From an uncultured Akkermansia sp. (GTDB lineage: Bacteria; Verrucomicrobiota; Verrucomicrobiia; Verrucomicrobiales; Akkermansiaceae): DNA of 64,000 nucleotides. Where the stretch lies: assembly GCA_949296365.1 (NCBI GenBank), contig CASFPZ010000006.1, positions 1 to 64,000 on the forward strand. The letters are read 5' to 3'. A program made the translations under genes and the position numbers. Below are positions 53,753-63,611 of this stretch, piece by piece. The notes under the pieces are model-generated. The model saw nothing but the letters and a program-made list of their open reading frames with translations, did no database searches and had not been told where the DNA came from. Position 1 is the stretch's first letter, and each line of letters begins with the position of its first letter.

Positions 53753-55681
53753 TTAACGAGAAAGGCGAGGTTTTACGATAAGCCCCCAGTCGCTATGATT
53801 CCCGTTTCCTCCATCTAACAAGCGAATCTCGAGTTTTTGAATCCCCATGACATTTACCACAGGCGAAACACTTTCTCCATCAGACAGCATCTTACTTTTG
53901 AACAAAGACTTGCCATCACCACAGATTTCAAACACCACGCTAGCATTTTTCCCGCACGGAACACCCAAGGTTACAGCTAATTTCTGCCACTTACCCTTCA
54001 AATCATAAACCAACAGCCCAGGAGCGTGGTTCATGATATAATTTTCGACCATTCCCACATTTTCTAAAAAAGCATCTAATCCAGCGAGCGACGGGGCCAT
54101 GTGGTTCCAATTCGGGCCATTCCATCCTGATTTTGCTTCCACAGGTTTGTATTCTGTTAACAACACCTCGCGTACAGAATCAGGCACATAGGCTAAACCA
54201 TCCTTCAACACAGGGGAACGACGATTGAGGACATCCTCCCAGCGTTTAACTTCTGTCTGTACATTGGGATCATTGGCATAGGCCTTTTTAACATGTTCCA
54301 AGAGAACTTTAGCACGGTCCAGATTCATACGGTCCCATGCTGCAATCACTTCATAGAAGATAATACGGTCTCGAAGGGCGCGAGTCACAATACCCTCTTT
54401 AGTCATGATCGTTGGCACAGACAATTGATACCTCGTACCATCAGCATGCTGAATGTAAATTGTCACGTCAATGAACCCAGAATGTCCAGGATAATCAATA
54501 TTCAAAGAGAACGATCCATCAGCTTCCGGAACATCGGCAACAGAAACCGTATCATAGTCGTTGTTCCCCGGAGGATTCAAACGAGCGATGACAGCATAGA
54601 CCGGATTATTGGGATCCAATTTCACCTTCCCGGAAAATTTCATTCCGAATGGGATAGAGGTAGCCTCGACCTGTGTAAAATCGCCACTTTTGTAATACCC
54701 ACTTACCCCAATATCCCCCCCTACGTAACGATACGTTACCCCCGTCTCGGCGCCACGGAACAACGGCACAGATGCTAACATGATAGCATCAGTTGGCGCC
54801 AGAAAAGCCCCATTTCCTTCCTTTCTCAACTCGTTCCCGTAAACGTGATTGCCAGAGCCCATTAATGACGTTCCATGCTTCTCCCGCGGATAAGTTGAAT
54901 TTTGACGCGTATGAGGCAAGCCAAACGAATGACCTAATTCATGCGCCGTACCACCTATGTAAATCGTAGAGTTACGACCATAACTCACTTTGTAACGACC
55001 CCCAAAATAGTCCGTCCTCTTAAAATTTTTCGTATCCAATCCTTCTTGATCACAAGTCCACCCCGTACCAGATGCCAACGATCCCGATCCATAATAAGGG
55101 CCAAGGCCGTCTGGCAGTTGGCACACGACCAATATATGGTTTTTGTCTGCATCTATCCCATGTTCAGCTAGCACTTTTTTAGCAGCCTCTCGCGAAAGGT
55201 TCCCAGACGAACTCTTCGTTACTTCCTCCATCGTTTTATCGACGTAGGCTTCATAGACTTTCAGTTTACCATTTTCATCGAGATCCAACGCAAAAGTTAG
55301 GCCAGGGAATCCATTAGCACGCATCTGGTCATAGTAATAAGCTTGAATATTCTTTAAAATACGATCGTAACGATCCTTATAATCAGCGAGAGCAGGACGG
55401 CCTTTGAACGTCACATAGACAACATACAACTTACGGTCAGTTTTTGCTAATTTTTTATTGTAATCGGAAATAATTTTCCAAGCTTTAGCAGCGTTGGCTT
55501 TATCCTGGTTCGATACCTTCCAGAGCACACCCAAGCGATCAATAGGTTCCTTATTAGCCTCGACACAAGCCGCCTGAGCTTCCCCTTCAGTCGCATATTC
55601 TGTTGTCATTCCGACAAGAGGGCAACACATAACTCCTAGCCCCATCATGGCGGTTATCGTCCAAATTCTTGATTTTTTCAT
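53753..55681 (-). CDS. Secreted metzincin-type metalloprotease with C-terminal NPCBM domain
   Basis: 642 aa with a signal peptide (MKKSRIWTITAMMGLGVMCC). The zinc motif HELGHSFGLPH (about residues 246-256) is the metzincin HExxHxxGxxH, and SLMGSGN downstream provides the Met-turn. An immunoglobulin-like region (about 335-420) and a C-terminal NPCBM (about 525-640; FEICGDGKSLFKSKMLSDGE, LEIRLLDGGNGNHSDWG) follow. The carbohydrate-binding module suggests action on glycoproteins such as mucin. The start has a clear GAAGGA Shine-Dalgarno six bases before the ATG, formed by the end of the upstream gene, whose stop is three bases away: the pair is translationally coupled. Confidence 0.85.
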   Translation of the reverse strand: MKKSRIWTITAMMGLGVMCCPLVGMTTEYATEGEAQAACVEANKEPIDRLGVLWKVSNQDKANAAKAWKIISDYNKKLAKTDRKLYVVYVTFKGRPALADYKDRYDRILKNIQAYYYDQMRANGFPGLTFALDLDENGKLKVYEAYVDKTMEEVTKSSSGNLSREAAKKVLAEHGIDADKNHILVVCQLPDGLGPYYGSGSLASGTGWTCDQEGLDTKNFKRTDYFGGRYKVSYGRNSTIYIGGTAHELGHSFGLPHTRQNSTYPREKHGTSLMGSGNHVYGNELRKEGNGAFLAPTDAIMLASVPLFRGAETGVTYRYVGGDIGVSGYYKSGDFTQVEATSIPFGMKFSGKVKLDPNNPVYAVIARLNPPGNNDYDTVSVADVPEADGSFSLNIDYPGHSGFIDVTIYIQHADGTRYQLSVPTIMTKEGIVTRALRDRIIFYEVIAAWDRMNLDRAKVLLEHVKKAYANDPNVQTEVKRWEDVLNRRSPVLKDGLAYVPDSVREVLLTEYKPVEAKSGWNGPNWNHMAPSLAGLDAFLENVGMVENYIMNHAPGLLVYDLKGKWQKLAVTLGVPCGKNASVVFEICGDGKSLFKSKMLSDGESVSPVVNVMGIQKLEIRLLDGGNGNHSDWGLIVKPRLSR

Positions 55682-55684
55682 AAA

Positions 55685-57865
55685 CTATCCTTCTACAGTT
55701 TGAGTGTTAATACGAGTGAAACGAATATGTTTTATCTGGCAATCATTGACATCGTAGTTGGTGTTAACATCTTCATCTAGATATTCCAACGCAACAGTAT
55801 AAGCCCCTGCGACAAGCGGTATATCTAATCCAGGAGTATAGGAAAACCGGGACCAATCGCCCTGGTGGTTCATGTGAGGGAATACGAGAGAACCAACGCG
55901 TTTTCCATTGAGGATCAAACTCCGCAGCGCACAAGTATTCCCATCCTTATAATCACCTGTTCCATTCACAAAAAAAGCATCAACGCGATACACACCGTTC
56001 AACGCAAGAAAAATATCGTAAAACTTGACATTTCTTCCACGTCCGCCACGGGAGTCCCAAATATCGTCTCCACTCAACCCGCATGGACGAGTCTCTACGC
56101 GCACATTACTAGGGACAAATTCCCGGGGGACATTTAAGAATGACTCCCGGCCCTCCATCGACACAGCCATCGCTTGATATTGGTTCACACCATCGGCTGG
56201 GCGAGGCATGAAGAACGTTTGTTCAGTCAAAGCTATAGGTATTCCATTTCTGTAAACGCGGTAATACTGCGCACCTTTTACAGGTTTCCAATGCAATCCC
56301 TCTTGTTCCCAGTCCCACTCAGGCATTGGCAGATCATAGGGGATAGACTTCACCCAATTCAAGCAATTAGCGCTTGGGTCGCAGGGCATAAGTTCAATTT
56401 CGACCACGTAATGACCATTTGTGTTGGCATGGATCACGGGCACAGAGGATTTACCATTCACCAAACATTTACCAACCTGGGCACCATGACCATGCAAGAT
56501 AACGTCGATATCTGAACCACGATAATTCAAACCCATCAACACATGGCGGCCAGCCCATTTTTCGGGGACGCAAGGATTAAACATCAGGAAGTCACGCTCA
56601 AGACGAATACCAAACAACCCTTTCCAGAAAATTCCTAACATGCCCGCCACACTCCACAATTGACGATCAGAACTCTTGATCAACCCTTCTGAAGTACCCG
56701 TTGTAAGACTTACATTTTCTTTATTTGTTCCGTTGATCAAAGCAGATCGGACCAGGCAAGCCAGTGCAGCTGATAAGGCGTCTTCATTCCCTAGAGAACT
56801 CGCAATTTGCCCATAGAACCCTTCTACAAACGGCCATGAGGCGCCATTGTGATACCATCCAGCCGACGAGACTTGCTGGGGATGGAAGCAAGGTAATCCT
56901 AAGGCATAGTGAGGGATTTCATTGAAAAAATAGCTAGCCTCTTCGCCTTTGACGAAGCCAAACATCAAGCACAAAAGCGTACCTAAGACATCCATCCGTT
57001 CAGACAAAACAGGATAACCTCGACCATACAAAAACTGACCGTAGGCACAACGGTTAGGTATGCGAAACATCATCTCTAACGCCAACTTCACACGAAGAGC
57101 TTCTTCCTGCCAATAAGACGCCTTTTCAGCATCCCCTAACTCGGCAAAAACATTCGACAAAATTTCGCGAACCCTCGCATGAAGAGCCATTGTCGACAAT
57201 GAGCATGATTCGCCGATATCAGCTGGCGTCATCCATTCCGGATAACTCTGGCTTCGCCAATCGAGGAAAGAACTTTCCCCCCGAACCACCCCCGCCATGT
57301 CGTCTGCTACGAGGATATCATGAAGGCATGTTTTGTCCAAAATTGCCGCAATCCATTTTAACCATTCCCGGTTACCTGTTAACAAATAAAGCTCCCAAGC
57401 AGCGATACCCCACACCACGCGATCAGTCGATATCGGCCAGGCCCCCCCCGTACCCGTATCCTGCATCACCTCGCCATGAGATACCCGGGCTTTCAATGAA
57501 GACAGGCAAATCTCCGGATCCGCCAAATCGATGCCTAATAGAGCAGCATAGGCCACATCTCTCGTCCACACGCTCCTTCCCCAGGAAGCACCCGTCAATA
57601 GCACACCTTCATGCCCGCGATTTTCCAGGTATTCCTGAACAGCCAGATCATAGGCAGCCTTTAATACGGGGATTGGCCCCTCATAGTCAATCACCCCTTG
57701 TTTATCATAGTCAATAAATCTCCACCACGGTCTATTATGACAACCATTGGTTTTTACCGTACCATCTGGTTCTACAACAGCCTCCAAACCATTCCTCTGA
57801 ACCACACGCGATGGAAATACATAAAATTCATCTCCGCAGAATATGGGGGATTCATCGTTATTCAT
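55685..57865 (-). CDS. Six-hairpin ((alpha/alpha)6) glycosidase-like protein with C-terminal CBM-like domain
   Basis: 726 aa. TGASWGRSVWTRDVAYAA, ALHARVREILSNVFAELGDA, LTGNREWLKWIAAIL and WYHNGASWPFVEGFYGQIAS follow the helix-toroid pattern of GH37/GH63/GH78/MGH1-type enzymes (Asp in WTRD and Glu candidates in the second half). The C-terminal 130 residues (YDIFLALNGVYRVDAFFVNG, PHMNHQGDWSRFSYTPGLDI) look like a carbohydrate-binding sandwich. No signal peptide is evident, so a cytosolic or non-classical location is possible. Substrate cannot be assigned. The ATG at 57865 is preferred to a TTG two codons upstream. First gene of the pair with the metzincin protease. Confidence 0.78.
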   Translation of the reverse strand: MNNDESPIFCGDEFYVFPSRVVQRNGLEAVVEPDGTVKTNGCHNRPWWRFIDYDKQGVIDYEGPIPVLKAAYDLAVQEYLENRGHEGVLLTGASWGRSVWTRDVAYAALLGIDLADPEICLSSLKARVSHGEVMQDTGTGGAWPISTDRVVWGIAAWELYLLTGNREWLKWIAAILDKTCLHDILVADDMAGVVRGESSFLDWRSQSYPEWMTPADIGESCSLSTMALHARVREILSNVFAELGDAEKASYWQEEALRVKLALEMMFRIPNRCAYGQFLYGRGYPVLSERMDVLGTLLCLMFGFVKGEEASYFFNEIPHYALGLPCFHPQQVSSAGWYHNGASWPFVEGFYGQIASSLGNEDALSAALACLVRSALINGTNKENVSLTTGTSEGLIKSSDRQLWSVAGMLGIFWKGLFGIRLERDFLMFNPCVPEKWAGRHVLMGLNYRGSDIDVILHGHGAQVGKCLVNGKSSVPVIHANTNGHYVVEIELMPCDPSANCLNWVKSIPYDLPMPEWDWEQEGLHWKPVKGAQYYRVYRNGIPIALTEQTFFMPRPADGVNQYQAMAVSMEGRESFLNVPREFVPSNVRVETRPCGLSGDDIWDSRGGRGRNVKFYDIFLALNGVYRVDAFFVNGTGDYKDGNTCALRSLILNGKRVGSLVFPHMNHQGDWSRFSYTPGLDIPLVAGAYTVALEYLDEDVNTNYDVNDCQIKHIRFTRINTQTVEG

Positions 57866-58170
57866 GGTCAACTATCTCTATGTATCGTGCCTAATTATAT
57901 TAGCACAGTTTCCCATCTCTGCAATAGCGGAATCAATAATCTATTCAGAAACACAACCACTTACAGGAGAGTCACACTTTATTACAAGGAAGTAATACCA
58001 CCATTTACTTTTAACTTTTGGGTATGTTTTCTCCAGCCCCCCATTCGTCCCAATTAAACGTTTTCGACGTATCCCGTTCAAAATGATTTACTTAACTAAC
58101 CAAGTCGTTACGCGCGGCCTATTTTGCCGCTTCATCGGTATGGATTCAATACTGTGCAGAGGAGACAAAA
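57866..58170. other. Intergenic region upstream of the glycosidase-like gene
   Basis: Contains the promoter at 57897-57924. The tatA end at 58171 lacks an obvious terminator; a weak 5-bp GCGGC/GCCGC hairpin lies around 58115. No gene recognised. Confidence 0.5.
57897..57924 (-). promoter_or_regulatory. Promoter of the glycosidase-protease pair
   Basis: On the minus strand TTGCAG (57919-57924), 16-bp spacer, TAATAT (57897-57902) with a TG one base before it (extended -10). Predicted leader about 25 nt without a Shine-Dalgarno. Confidence 0.5.
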
Positions 58171-58470
58171 CTACTTAACGTCCTTTTGGGAATCTGTAGC
58201 GTTTGAGGAATCTTTCACAGGTTCTGACTGAGGGGGCAGATTAGAGGAATCTGGTAATTTTTTTTCTCCGCCAGTTTTAGCTTCCTGTTCAGACCGGAAC
58301 AACTCATCCTCGAATTCACTCCGAGCCTTTTTGAATTCGCCTAAACTTTTCCCGATACCACGAGCCAATTCTGGCAATTTTTTTGCGCCAAACAGAAGAA
58401 ACACGACCAGAACAATAGCAATCAGTTCTGGCGTACCAAGACCTCCAATAAATGCTAATATCATACCCAT
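58171..58470 (-). CDS. tatA: Sec-independent protein translocase TatA
   Basis: 99 aa from MGMILAFIGGLGTPEL. One N-terminal membrane helix (ELIAIVLVVFLLFG), the hinge FGAKKLPELARGIGKSLGEFKKA and an acidic, Ser/Pro-rich tail: the classic TatA/E layout. TatA oligomers form the pore through which folded proteins pass. The longer frame to 58539 precedes the helix with an unlikely hydrophilic leader. No tatB or tatC is adjacent. Divergent from valS. Confidence 0.92.
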   Translation of the reverse strand: MGMILAFIGGLGTPELIAIVLVVFLLFGAKKLPELARGIGKSLGEFKKARSEFEDELFRSEQEAKTGGEKKLPDSSNLPPQSEPVKDSSNATDSQKDVK

Positions 58471-58629
58471 GTTGTGAAGAGTTCTAACAGTTCTAGCCTC
58501 CCAAGACAATACCCAAATCAGGCATACAACGTCATCCACTTTCCCTATTCACCAAAAGGGTAATGTTTTCAGGGAACAATCCTGAATCGGGTATTGCATG
58601 AATCAAGGCTTCCATGTAATCTCCCGCAC

Positions 58630-61308
58630 ATGTCCGATTTGCCTAAGGCGTACGAGCCGCAGAATGTTGAAGAAAAATGGCGCAACACGTGGAAAGACTG
58701 CCAATGTTTCCACGCTGACGCCACCTCCACTAAGCCAGCTTATTCTATCGTCATCCCGCCGCCTAACGTCACCGGAGTTCTCCACCTCGGCCACGTTTTG
58801 AACAATACTATCCAAGACATCTTAGCACGGCGAGCCCGGCAAATGGGCAAAGAAGTTCTCTGGCTTCCTGGCACCGACCATGCAGGCATCGCAACCCAAG
58901 TGCGCGTCGAAAAAGAGCTGAAAAAAAACGTGGGCAAGACCCGACATGATTTAGGTCGGGAAGCTTTCTTGGAAAAAGTTTGGGAGTGGAAGGAAAAGCA
59001 TGGAGGCATCATCATCAATCAGCTGAAGAAACTAGGATGTTCCCTGGACTGGGAAAGAGAACGTTTTACGATGGACGAGGCATACACCAAAGCCGTCAGT
59101 AAAGTATTCATCGATCTTTTCAAAGAAGGGCTTATTTATCGAGGCCGCCGCATGGTTAACTGGTGTCCCGTGTCGTTAACAGCGCTGTCTGATGAAGAAG
59201 TCATCATGAAAGAACAAGACAGCAAACTCTACACCGTTGCCTATCGATTAGAAAATGGTACAGGAGAACTGCACGTTGCGACCACTCGACCAGAGACTAT
59301 TCTGGCGGACGTTGCTGTTGCCGTTCATCCCAAAGATCCGCGTTTTGCTCAATTGATTGGGCAAAAAGTCATCCGCCCGCTTCGTCCAGCGCCTATACCC
59401 ATTATTGCCGATGAGCATGTTGAAATTGAATTCGGTACAGGAGCGCTCAAGATTACCCCAGCTCACGATAAGACAGACTTTGAGATAGGTTTACGCAACC
59501 ATCTCGAAGTCATTGATATCCTAACTCCGGACGGGCACATCAATTGTCCAGACTTTCCGGAGTTACACGGGATGGAGCGTTTTGCTGCCCGCGACAAGGC
59601 AGAAGTTCTGTTGAAAGAAGCAGGATTACTCGTCAAGACCGAAGCTTATAAAAACAAGGTTGGTTTTTCAGAACGCGCCGATGTACCGATCGAGCCACGT
59701 TTATCGATGCAATGGTTTCTCAAATATCCCTGTGTCCAGGAAGCCGCGCAAGCCGTTGCCAACCACGACATCGTTTTTCGTCCCGAACGATGGGCCAAGA
59801 CTTATGCGCACTGGTTAGAAAACATACAGGATTGGTGCATCTCTCGCCAATTATGGTGGGGGCACCGCATCCCCGTGTGGTACAGGAAGGACAAAGCAAC
59901 AGAGCTCCAAGAAGCAGCTTCGCTGGATGTTTCAGCTCTGGAAGACGGGCATATTTACGTAGGCACCGAACCACCAGCTGATCCAGAAAACTGGATTCAG
60001 GACAGCGATGTGATGGACACTTGGTTTTCATCTTGGTTATGGCCATTTGCCACCATGGATGATAAGACACGCGCTAAATTTTATCCGACTACCGATCTTG
60101 TGACAGGGCCTGATATTATCTTTTTTTGGGTTGCCCGAATGATCATGGCAGGATTCCGATTCCAGAAGCAGAAACCATTTTCCAATGTGTTCTTTACATC
60201 GATCATTCGCGACTCCATTGGCCGCAAGATGAGCAAGTCGCTTGGAAACTCGCCCGATCCTCTCGATCTAATAGCCAAATACGGCGCCGACGGACTGCGG
60301 TTCGGCCTAATGCGTATAGCGCCGACAGGCACAGACGTACGTTTCGATGAAACACAAATCGAAGAAGGGCGGAATTTCGCCAACAAACTGTACAATGCTG
60401 TGCGATTCCGCCTGATGCAAGGAGAGCCAGAGCCAGGCATAGAGTTGCAGCTAACGCCCGTACACATTTCTATCCTTGCAAAATTGCATCAATTGCATCT
60501 CGACGTTCAAAAATCATATGAAAACTATGAGTTCAATGCACTCACTCAGTCTCTCTATCAATTTTTCTGGAGTGAGTACTGTTCTCTTTTCTTGGAAGCC
60601 GTCAAACTCGATCTTCGCGATGGCAGTTCCGCCAGTGTCAAGAATGCAACGCTTTACACAATGGATATCGTGTTAAAGCATTACTTATCTCTCCTGCACC
60701 CAGTAATGCCTCATATTACAGAGGAGCTATGGCAGTCTCTTGGATTTGATCATCTCTACGACAAGCAACTCCTCTCGTTAACACCGCTTCCAGACCCAAG
60801 CGAAATATTCGAGAAAATCCCGCTCGGTAGCCTCGATCAAGCTTGCGCTTTGGCTGATGCGCTTTATGAATCAGCCAACAAAGCCCGCAATTTGAAGGCA
60901 GAATACAACTTAGCTACGAACAAGAATGTTGAATTCATTGTGAAACCCACGACCGAATCGACTTTTGAGGCTGATTTACTCAACCGACTGGCATTACTGG
61001 CTGGAGCCCGATCCGTTCGTTGCGATCGGCACTATCAAGCGCCCAAGGGTACGCCAGTGGCGCTTACTCCGTTAGGTGAGCTTTTCCTTCCTTTAGAAGG
61101 GCTCATCGATATCGAAGCAGAGCAAGCTCGATTGGCCAAGGAAATCACCAAAGTTAATAAAGAAATCATCAAGTGCCGCAATAAACTCGGCAATTCAAAC
61201 TTTGTTGATCGGGCCCCTGCTGAAGTTGTAGAACAAGAAAAGCAACGCCTCCAAGTTTGGATAGAAAAACTCGACCAGCTCAACCATATGCTGGCAGCTC
61301 TTTCCTAA
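58630..61308 (+). CDS. valS: Valine--tRNA ligase
   Basis: 892 aa class Ia synthetase. HIGH-type motif in NVTGVLHLGHVLNN (about residues 46-59), CP1 editing domain with TTRPETILADVAVAV, KMSKS loop GRKMSKSLGNSPDP (about 532-545), anticodon-binding helix bundle and the ValS-specific C-terminal coiled coil (EQARLAKEITKVNKEIIKCR, about 825-890). Start at MSDLPKAYEP; twelve codons upstream to a TTG at 58594 lack similarity. Single gene with its own terminator. Confidence 0.96.
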   Translation: MSDLPKAYEPQNVEEKWRNTWKDCQCFHADATSTKPAYSIVIPPPNVTGVLHLGHVLNNTIQDILARRARQMGKEVLWLPGTDHAGIATQVRVEKELKKNVGKTRHDLGREAFLEKVWEWKEKHGGIIINQLKKLGCSLDWERERFTMDEAYTKAVSKVFIDLFKEGLIYRGRRMVNWCPVSLTALSDEEVIMKEQDSKLYTVAYRLENGTGELHVATTRPETILADVAVAVHPKDPRFAQLIGQKVIRPLRPAPIPIIADEHVEIEFGTGALKITPAHDKTDFEIGLRNHLEVIDILTPDGHINCPDFPELHGMERFAARDKAEVLLKEAGLLVKTEAYKNKVGFSERADVPIEPRLSMQWFLKYPCVQEAAQAVANHDIVFRPERWAKTYAHWLENIQDWCISRQLWWGHRIPVWYRKDKATELQEAASLDVSALEDGHIYVGTEPPADPENWIQDSDVMDTWFSSWLWPFATMDDKTRAKFYPTTDLVTGPDIIFFWVARMIMAGFRFQKQKPFSNVFFTSIIRDSIGRKMSKSLGNSPDPLDLIAKYGADGLRFGLMRIAPTGTDVRFDETQIEEGRNFANKLYNAVRFRLMQGEPEPGIELQLTPVHISILAKLHQLHLDVQKSYENYEFNALTQSLYQFFWSEYCSLFLEAVKLDLRDGSSASVKNATLYTMDIVLKHYLSLLHPVMPHITEELWQSLGFDHLYDKQLLSLTPLPDPSEIFEKIPLGSLDQACALADALYESANKARNLKAEYNLATNKNVEFIVKPTTESTFEADLLNRLALLAGARSVRCDRHYQAPKGTPVALTPLGELFLPLEGLIDIEAEQARLAKEITKVNKEIIKCRNKLGNSNFVDRAPAEVVEQEKQRLQVWIEKLDQLNHMLAALS

Positions 61309-61330
61309 GAAACTTTTTTCACCCATTCTT

Positions 61331-61368
61331 CCCCAAGGTTGCAGATTGCTGGCCAACCTTGGGGTTTT
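61331..61368. terminator. Bidirectional terminator between valS and the ABC exporter
   Basis: Perfect 11-bp stem (61331-61341 with 61354-61364), 12-nt loop, TTTT. The last bases overlap the stop codon of the minus-strand permease (61367-61369). Confidence 0.85.
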
Positions 61369-62491
61369 AAGTTTCCAGTCGTCTCCGAAAGATCACCAGA
61401 GACAGAAGCATAGAACCCAGCGCCATTGCCAATATCACTATCAACTCATGTTGCAAATCCAGCAGGCTTGCTCCTTCCAGGAAGATTCTCTGCACGACCG
61501 ACATCCCATACCTCATTGGGTTCACCAAAGTCATGTCTTGAAAGATTTCGGGCATACACTCGATAGGAGTAGCAAATCCCGACAACATCACCATAGGCAC
61601 AACGACGAGAAATGTGCCTACCATGGCTTGTTGTAAGGTTTTTGCATATGTAGAAATACAAAGGCCTATACCCGTAGCTGTCATCACAAAAACCATTAAA
61701 ACACCCGCCAAAAGAAAAAGCGATCCTCGGCACGGGATGTGGAACCAATACAAAACGACCAAAAGAACACAACAACTCTGGAAACAGCTAATGATCATGA
61801 TGGATAATGATTTACCCAAAATAATTTCATAGGGGCGATAGGGAGCTACCATCAACTGGTCAAATGTACCTTCTTCTTTTTCTCGCGCAATCGACAATGA
61901 CGCCGACAACACCGTATCCAACAATGCCAGAACAGCCAACAAACACGGAACCATAAAAATTCGGGTAATCATATTCACATTGAACCACGCTCGCGACTCA
62001 ATGAGAATTCCCTGCCCTGCTAAATTAATTTGTCCAGCATGAGGACGTAAACTGAATGTTCTCGATATATCTTGCACATATCCCAAAGCAATACCCGCCG
62101 TATTGGAATTCCTGCCATCAGCAATCACTTGCACCACTCCCGGACGTCCAGATGCCATATCCTTTGCAAAACCTTGAGGAATAACCACCCCCATCACAAT
62201 GTCTTTTTGCTCAATTAATTTATTCATTTCCCGGTTCGACTCGACATTGGCCATTCGCCTGAAAATCCCATTTCCCTCCAAGGCTGCAATATATTCCCGG
62301 GACCATGAGCTATGGTCCAAATCCCAGACAGCATACGGGACCTCCTGGATATCCATCGTAGCAGCATAACCAAAAATACATATTTGCAAAATAGGCGGCA
62401 TAATGACCGACATTCGGCTTCTTAGATCTCTCATCACAGCCCAAAGTTCTTTGATTACTAAGGCTATCATCCGAACGAAAAAATCATTCAT
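61367..62491 (-). CDS. ABC-2 type permease (YbhR/YbhS-like), second
   Basis: 374 aa from MNDFFVRMIALVIKELWAVM, whose ATG overlaps the stop of the preceding permease (ATGA). One N-terminal membrane helix (IMPPILQICIFGYA), a large periplasmic region (about 45-170), then five helices with SLSIAREKEEGTFDQLMVAP (the E-x-x-x-G-T motif) and MLSGFATPIECMPE near the end: a standard ABC-2 drug or lipid exporter subunit. Pairs with the other permease and the ATPase; YbhFSR exports sodium, lithium or cationic drugs in E. coli, but the substrate here is unknown. Confidence 0.88.
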   Translation of the reverse strand: MNDFFVRMIALVIKELWAVMRDLRSRMSVIMPPILQICIFGYAATMDIQEVPYAVWDLDHSSWSREYIAALEGNGIFRRMANVESNREMNKLIEQKDIVMGVVIPQGFAKDMASGRPGVVQVIADGRNSNTAGIALGYVQDISRTFSLRPHAGQINLAGQGILIESRAWFNVNMITRIFMVPCLLAVLALLDTVLSASLSIAREKEEGTFDQLMVAPYRPYEIILGKSLSIMIISCFQSCCVLLVVLYWFHIPCRGSLFLLAGVLMVFVMTATGIGLCISTYAKTLQQAMVGTFLVVVPMVMLSGFATPIECMPEIFQDMTLVNPMRYGMSVVQRIFLEGASLLDLQHELIVILAMALGSMLLSLVIFRRRLET

Positions 62492-63603
62492 GGCTCTAAA
62501 CTTTTGGGAGATTTGATATAAGCGATCACAAGAAGTACCACAGCAAAAACGGCCAAAGCGATACACCCAGGGACCAACAGAGCAGGCACATTGCCAGATA
62601 AGAAGACACTAATCATCATATTCATGTAATACTTAGCTGGTACGACCCATGTGACAGCTTGAACGAACGCAGGCATATTCAATATATCGTACACAAATCC
62701 ACTGAGCATCAACGCAGGCATAAATGTCCCCAATATTGCCAACTGGCACGATATAAATTGGTTCTTCGTCAAGGTCGAAATGACAAGGCCCAAGCCCAAC
62801 GCTACCACTAAATACAAGACAGAAATTCCAATTAACACAAAGAGGCTTCCACGCAACGGTATCTGGAAAATGTAAATAGCGAACAACACAGAGATAGCAA
62901 AACTCACCATTGCCAACATGAAATTGCTAAGCCCTTTGGCTAATAATACCTCCCAATTGCATATGGGCGTTGAGTACAACCCTTCAATAGTCCCCCGTTC
63001 ATATTCTCGAGACATCACTAAAGCCGTCAACAAAGATCCAATCATCGTCAAGATGATAACAATGCAGCCCGGAACCAAATAATAGTGGCTGTCCATAGCA
63101 TCATTGTAACGGATTCTGGGGATTACTAACACGGTGCCAGGAGCTACCCCCAAAGTTTCAGTAGCCCATGCGGACACAACCGCACGAGTATAATTGCTTG
63201 TTAACCTCGCTTGATTGGCATTCACTCCGTTAACAACAATTTGCACAGTTGCTTCGCCACGATATGAAGATTCCCCAAAATCACTAGGAATAGAAACAAA
63301 AGCATCCACCTGGTGTAACCGCAAAGCTTCCTCTGCGTCGTGAATTGAATGAACTTGCCGAAGATGAAAAAACGGAGATAATGCCAATTTAGACATGAGC
63401 GAATGCGACGCCTCCGAGGCAACAGGCGCATACCATGCCACGCGTATCCTCTGGATATCTAGGCTCAGCCCATAACCAAATAAAATTAACAAAACGGCTG
63501 GGAGCACAATAGCAATAGCTAAATTCCCCGGATCCCGTCTGATCTGAGACAATTCTTTGACAACAAGAGCATAAATCCTCAACAACGATCCAGGCGATCT
63601 CAT
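62488..63603 (-). CDS. ABC-2 type permease (YbhS/YbhR-like), first
   Basis: 371 aa from MRSPGSLLRIYALVVKELSQ. Same layout as the second permease: first helix (AIAIVLPAVLLILFGYGLSL), periplasmic loop (about 45-170), then REYERGTIEGLYSTPICNWE and MLSGFVYDILNMPAF. The start decides on the Shine-Dalgarno: AAAGGAGG lies about eleven bases before the ATG at 63603, whereas a GTG at 63615 overlaps it and cannot use it. It is coupled to the ATPase gene, whose stop lies inside this Shine-Dalgarno. Confidence 0.88.
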   Translation of the reverse strand: MRSPGSLLRIYALVVKELSQIRRDPGNLAIAIVLPAVLLILFGYGLSLDIQRIRVAWYAPVASEASHSLMSKLALSPFFHLRQVHSIHDAEEALRLHQVDAFVSIPSDFGESSYRGEATVQIVVNGVNANQARLTSNYTRAVVSAWATETLGVAPGTVLVIPRIRYNDAMDSHYYLVPGCIVIILTMIGSLLTALVMSREYERGTIEGLYSTPICNWEVLLAKGLSNFMLAMVSFAISVLFAIYIFQIPLRGSLFVLIGISVLYLVVALGLGLVISTLTKNQFISCQLAILGTFMPALMLSGFVYDILNMPAFVQAVTWVVPAKYYMNMMISVFLSGNVPALLVPGCIALAVFAVVLLVIAYIKSPKSLEP

Positions 63604-63611
63604 GTTTTTAT

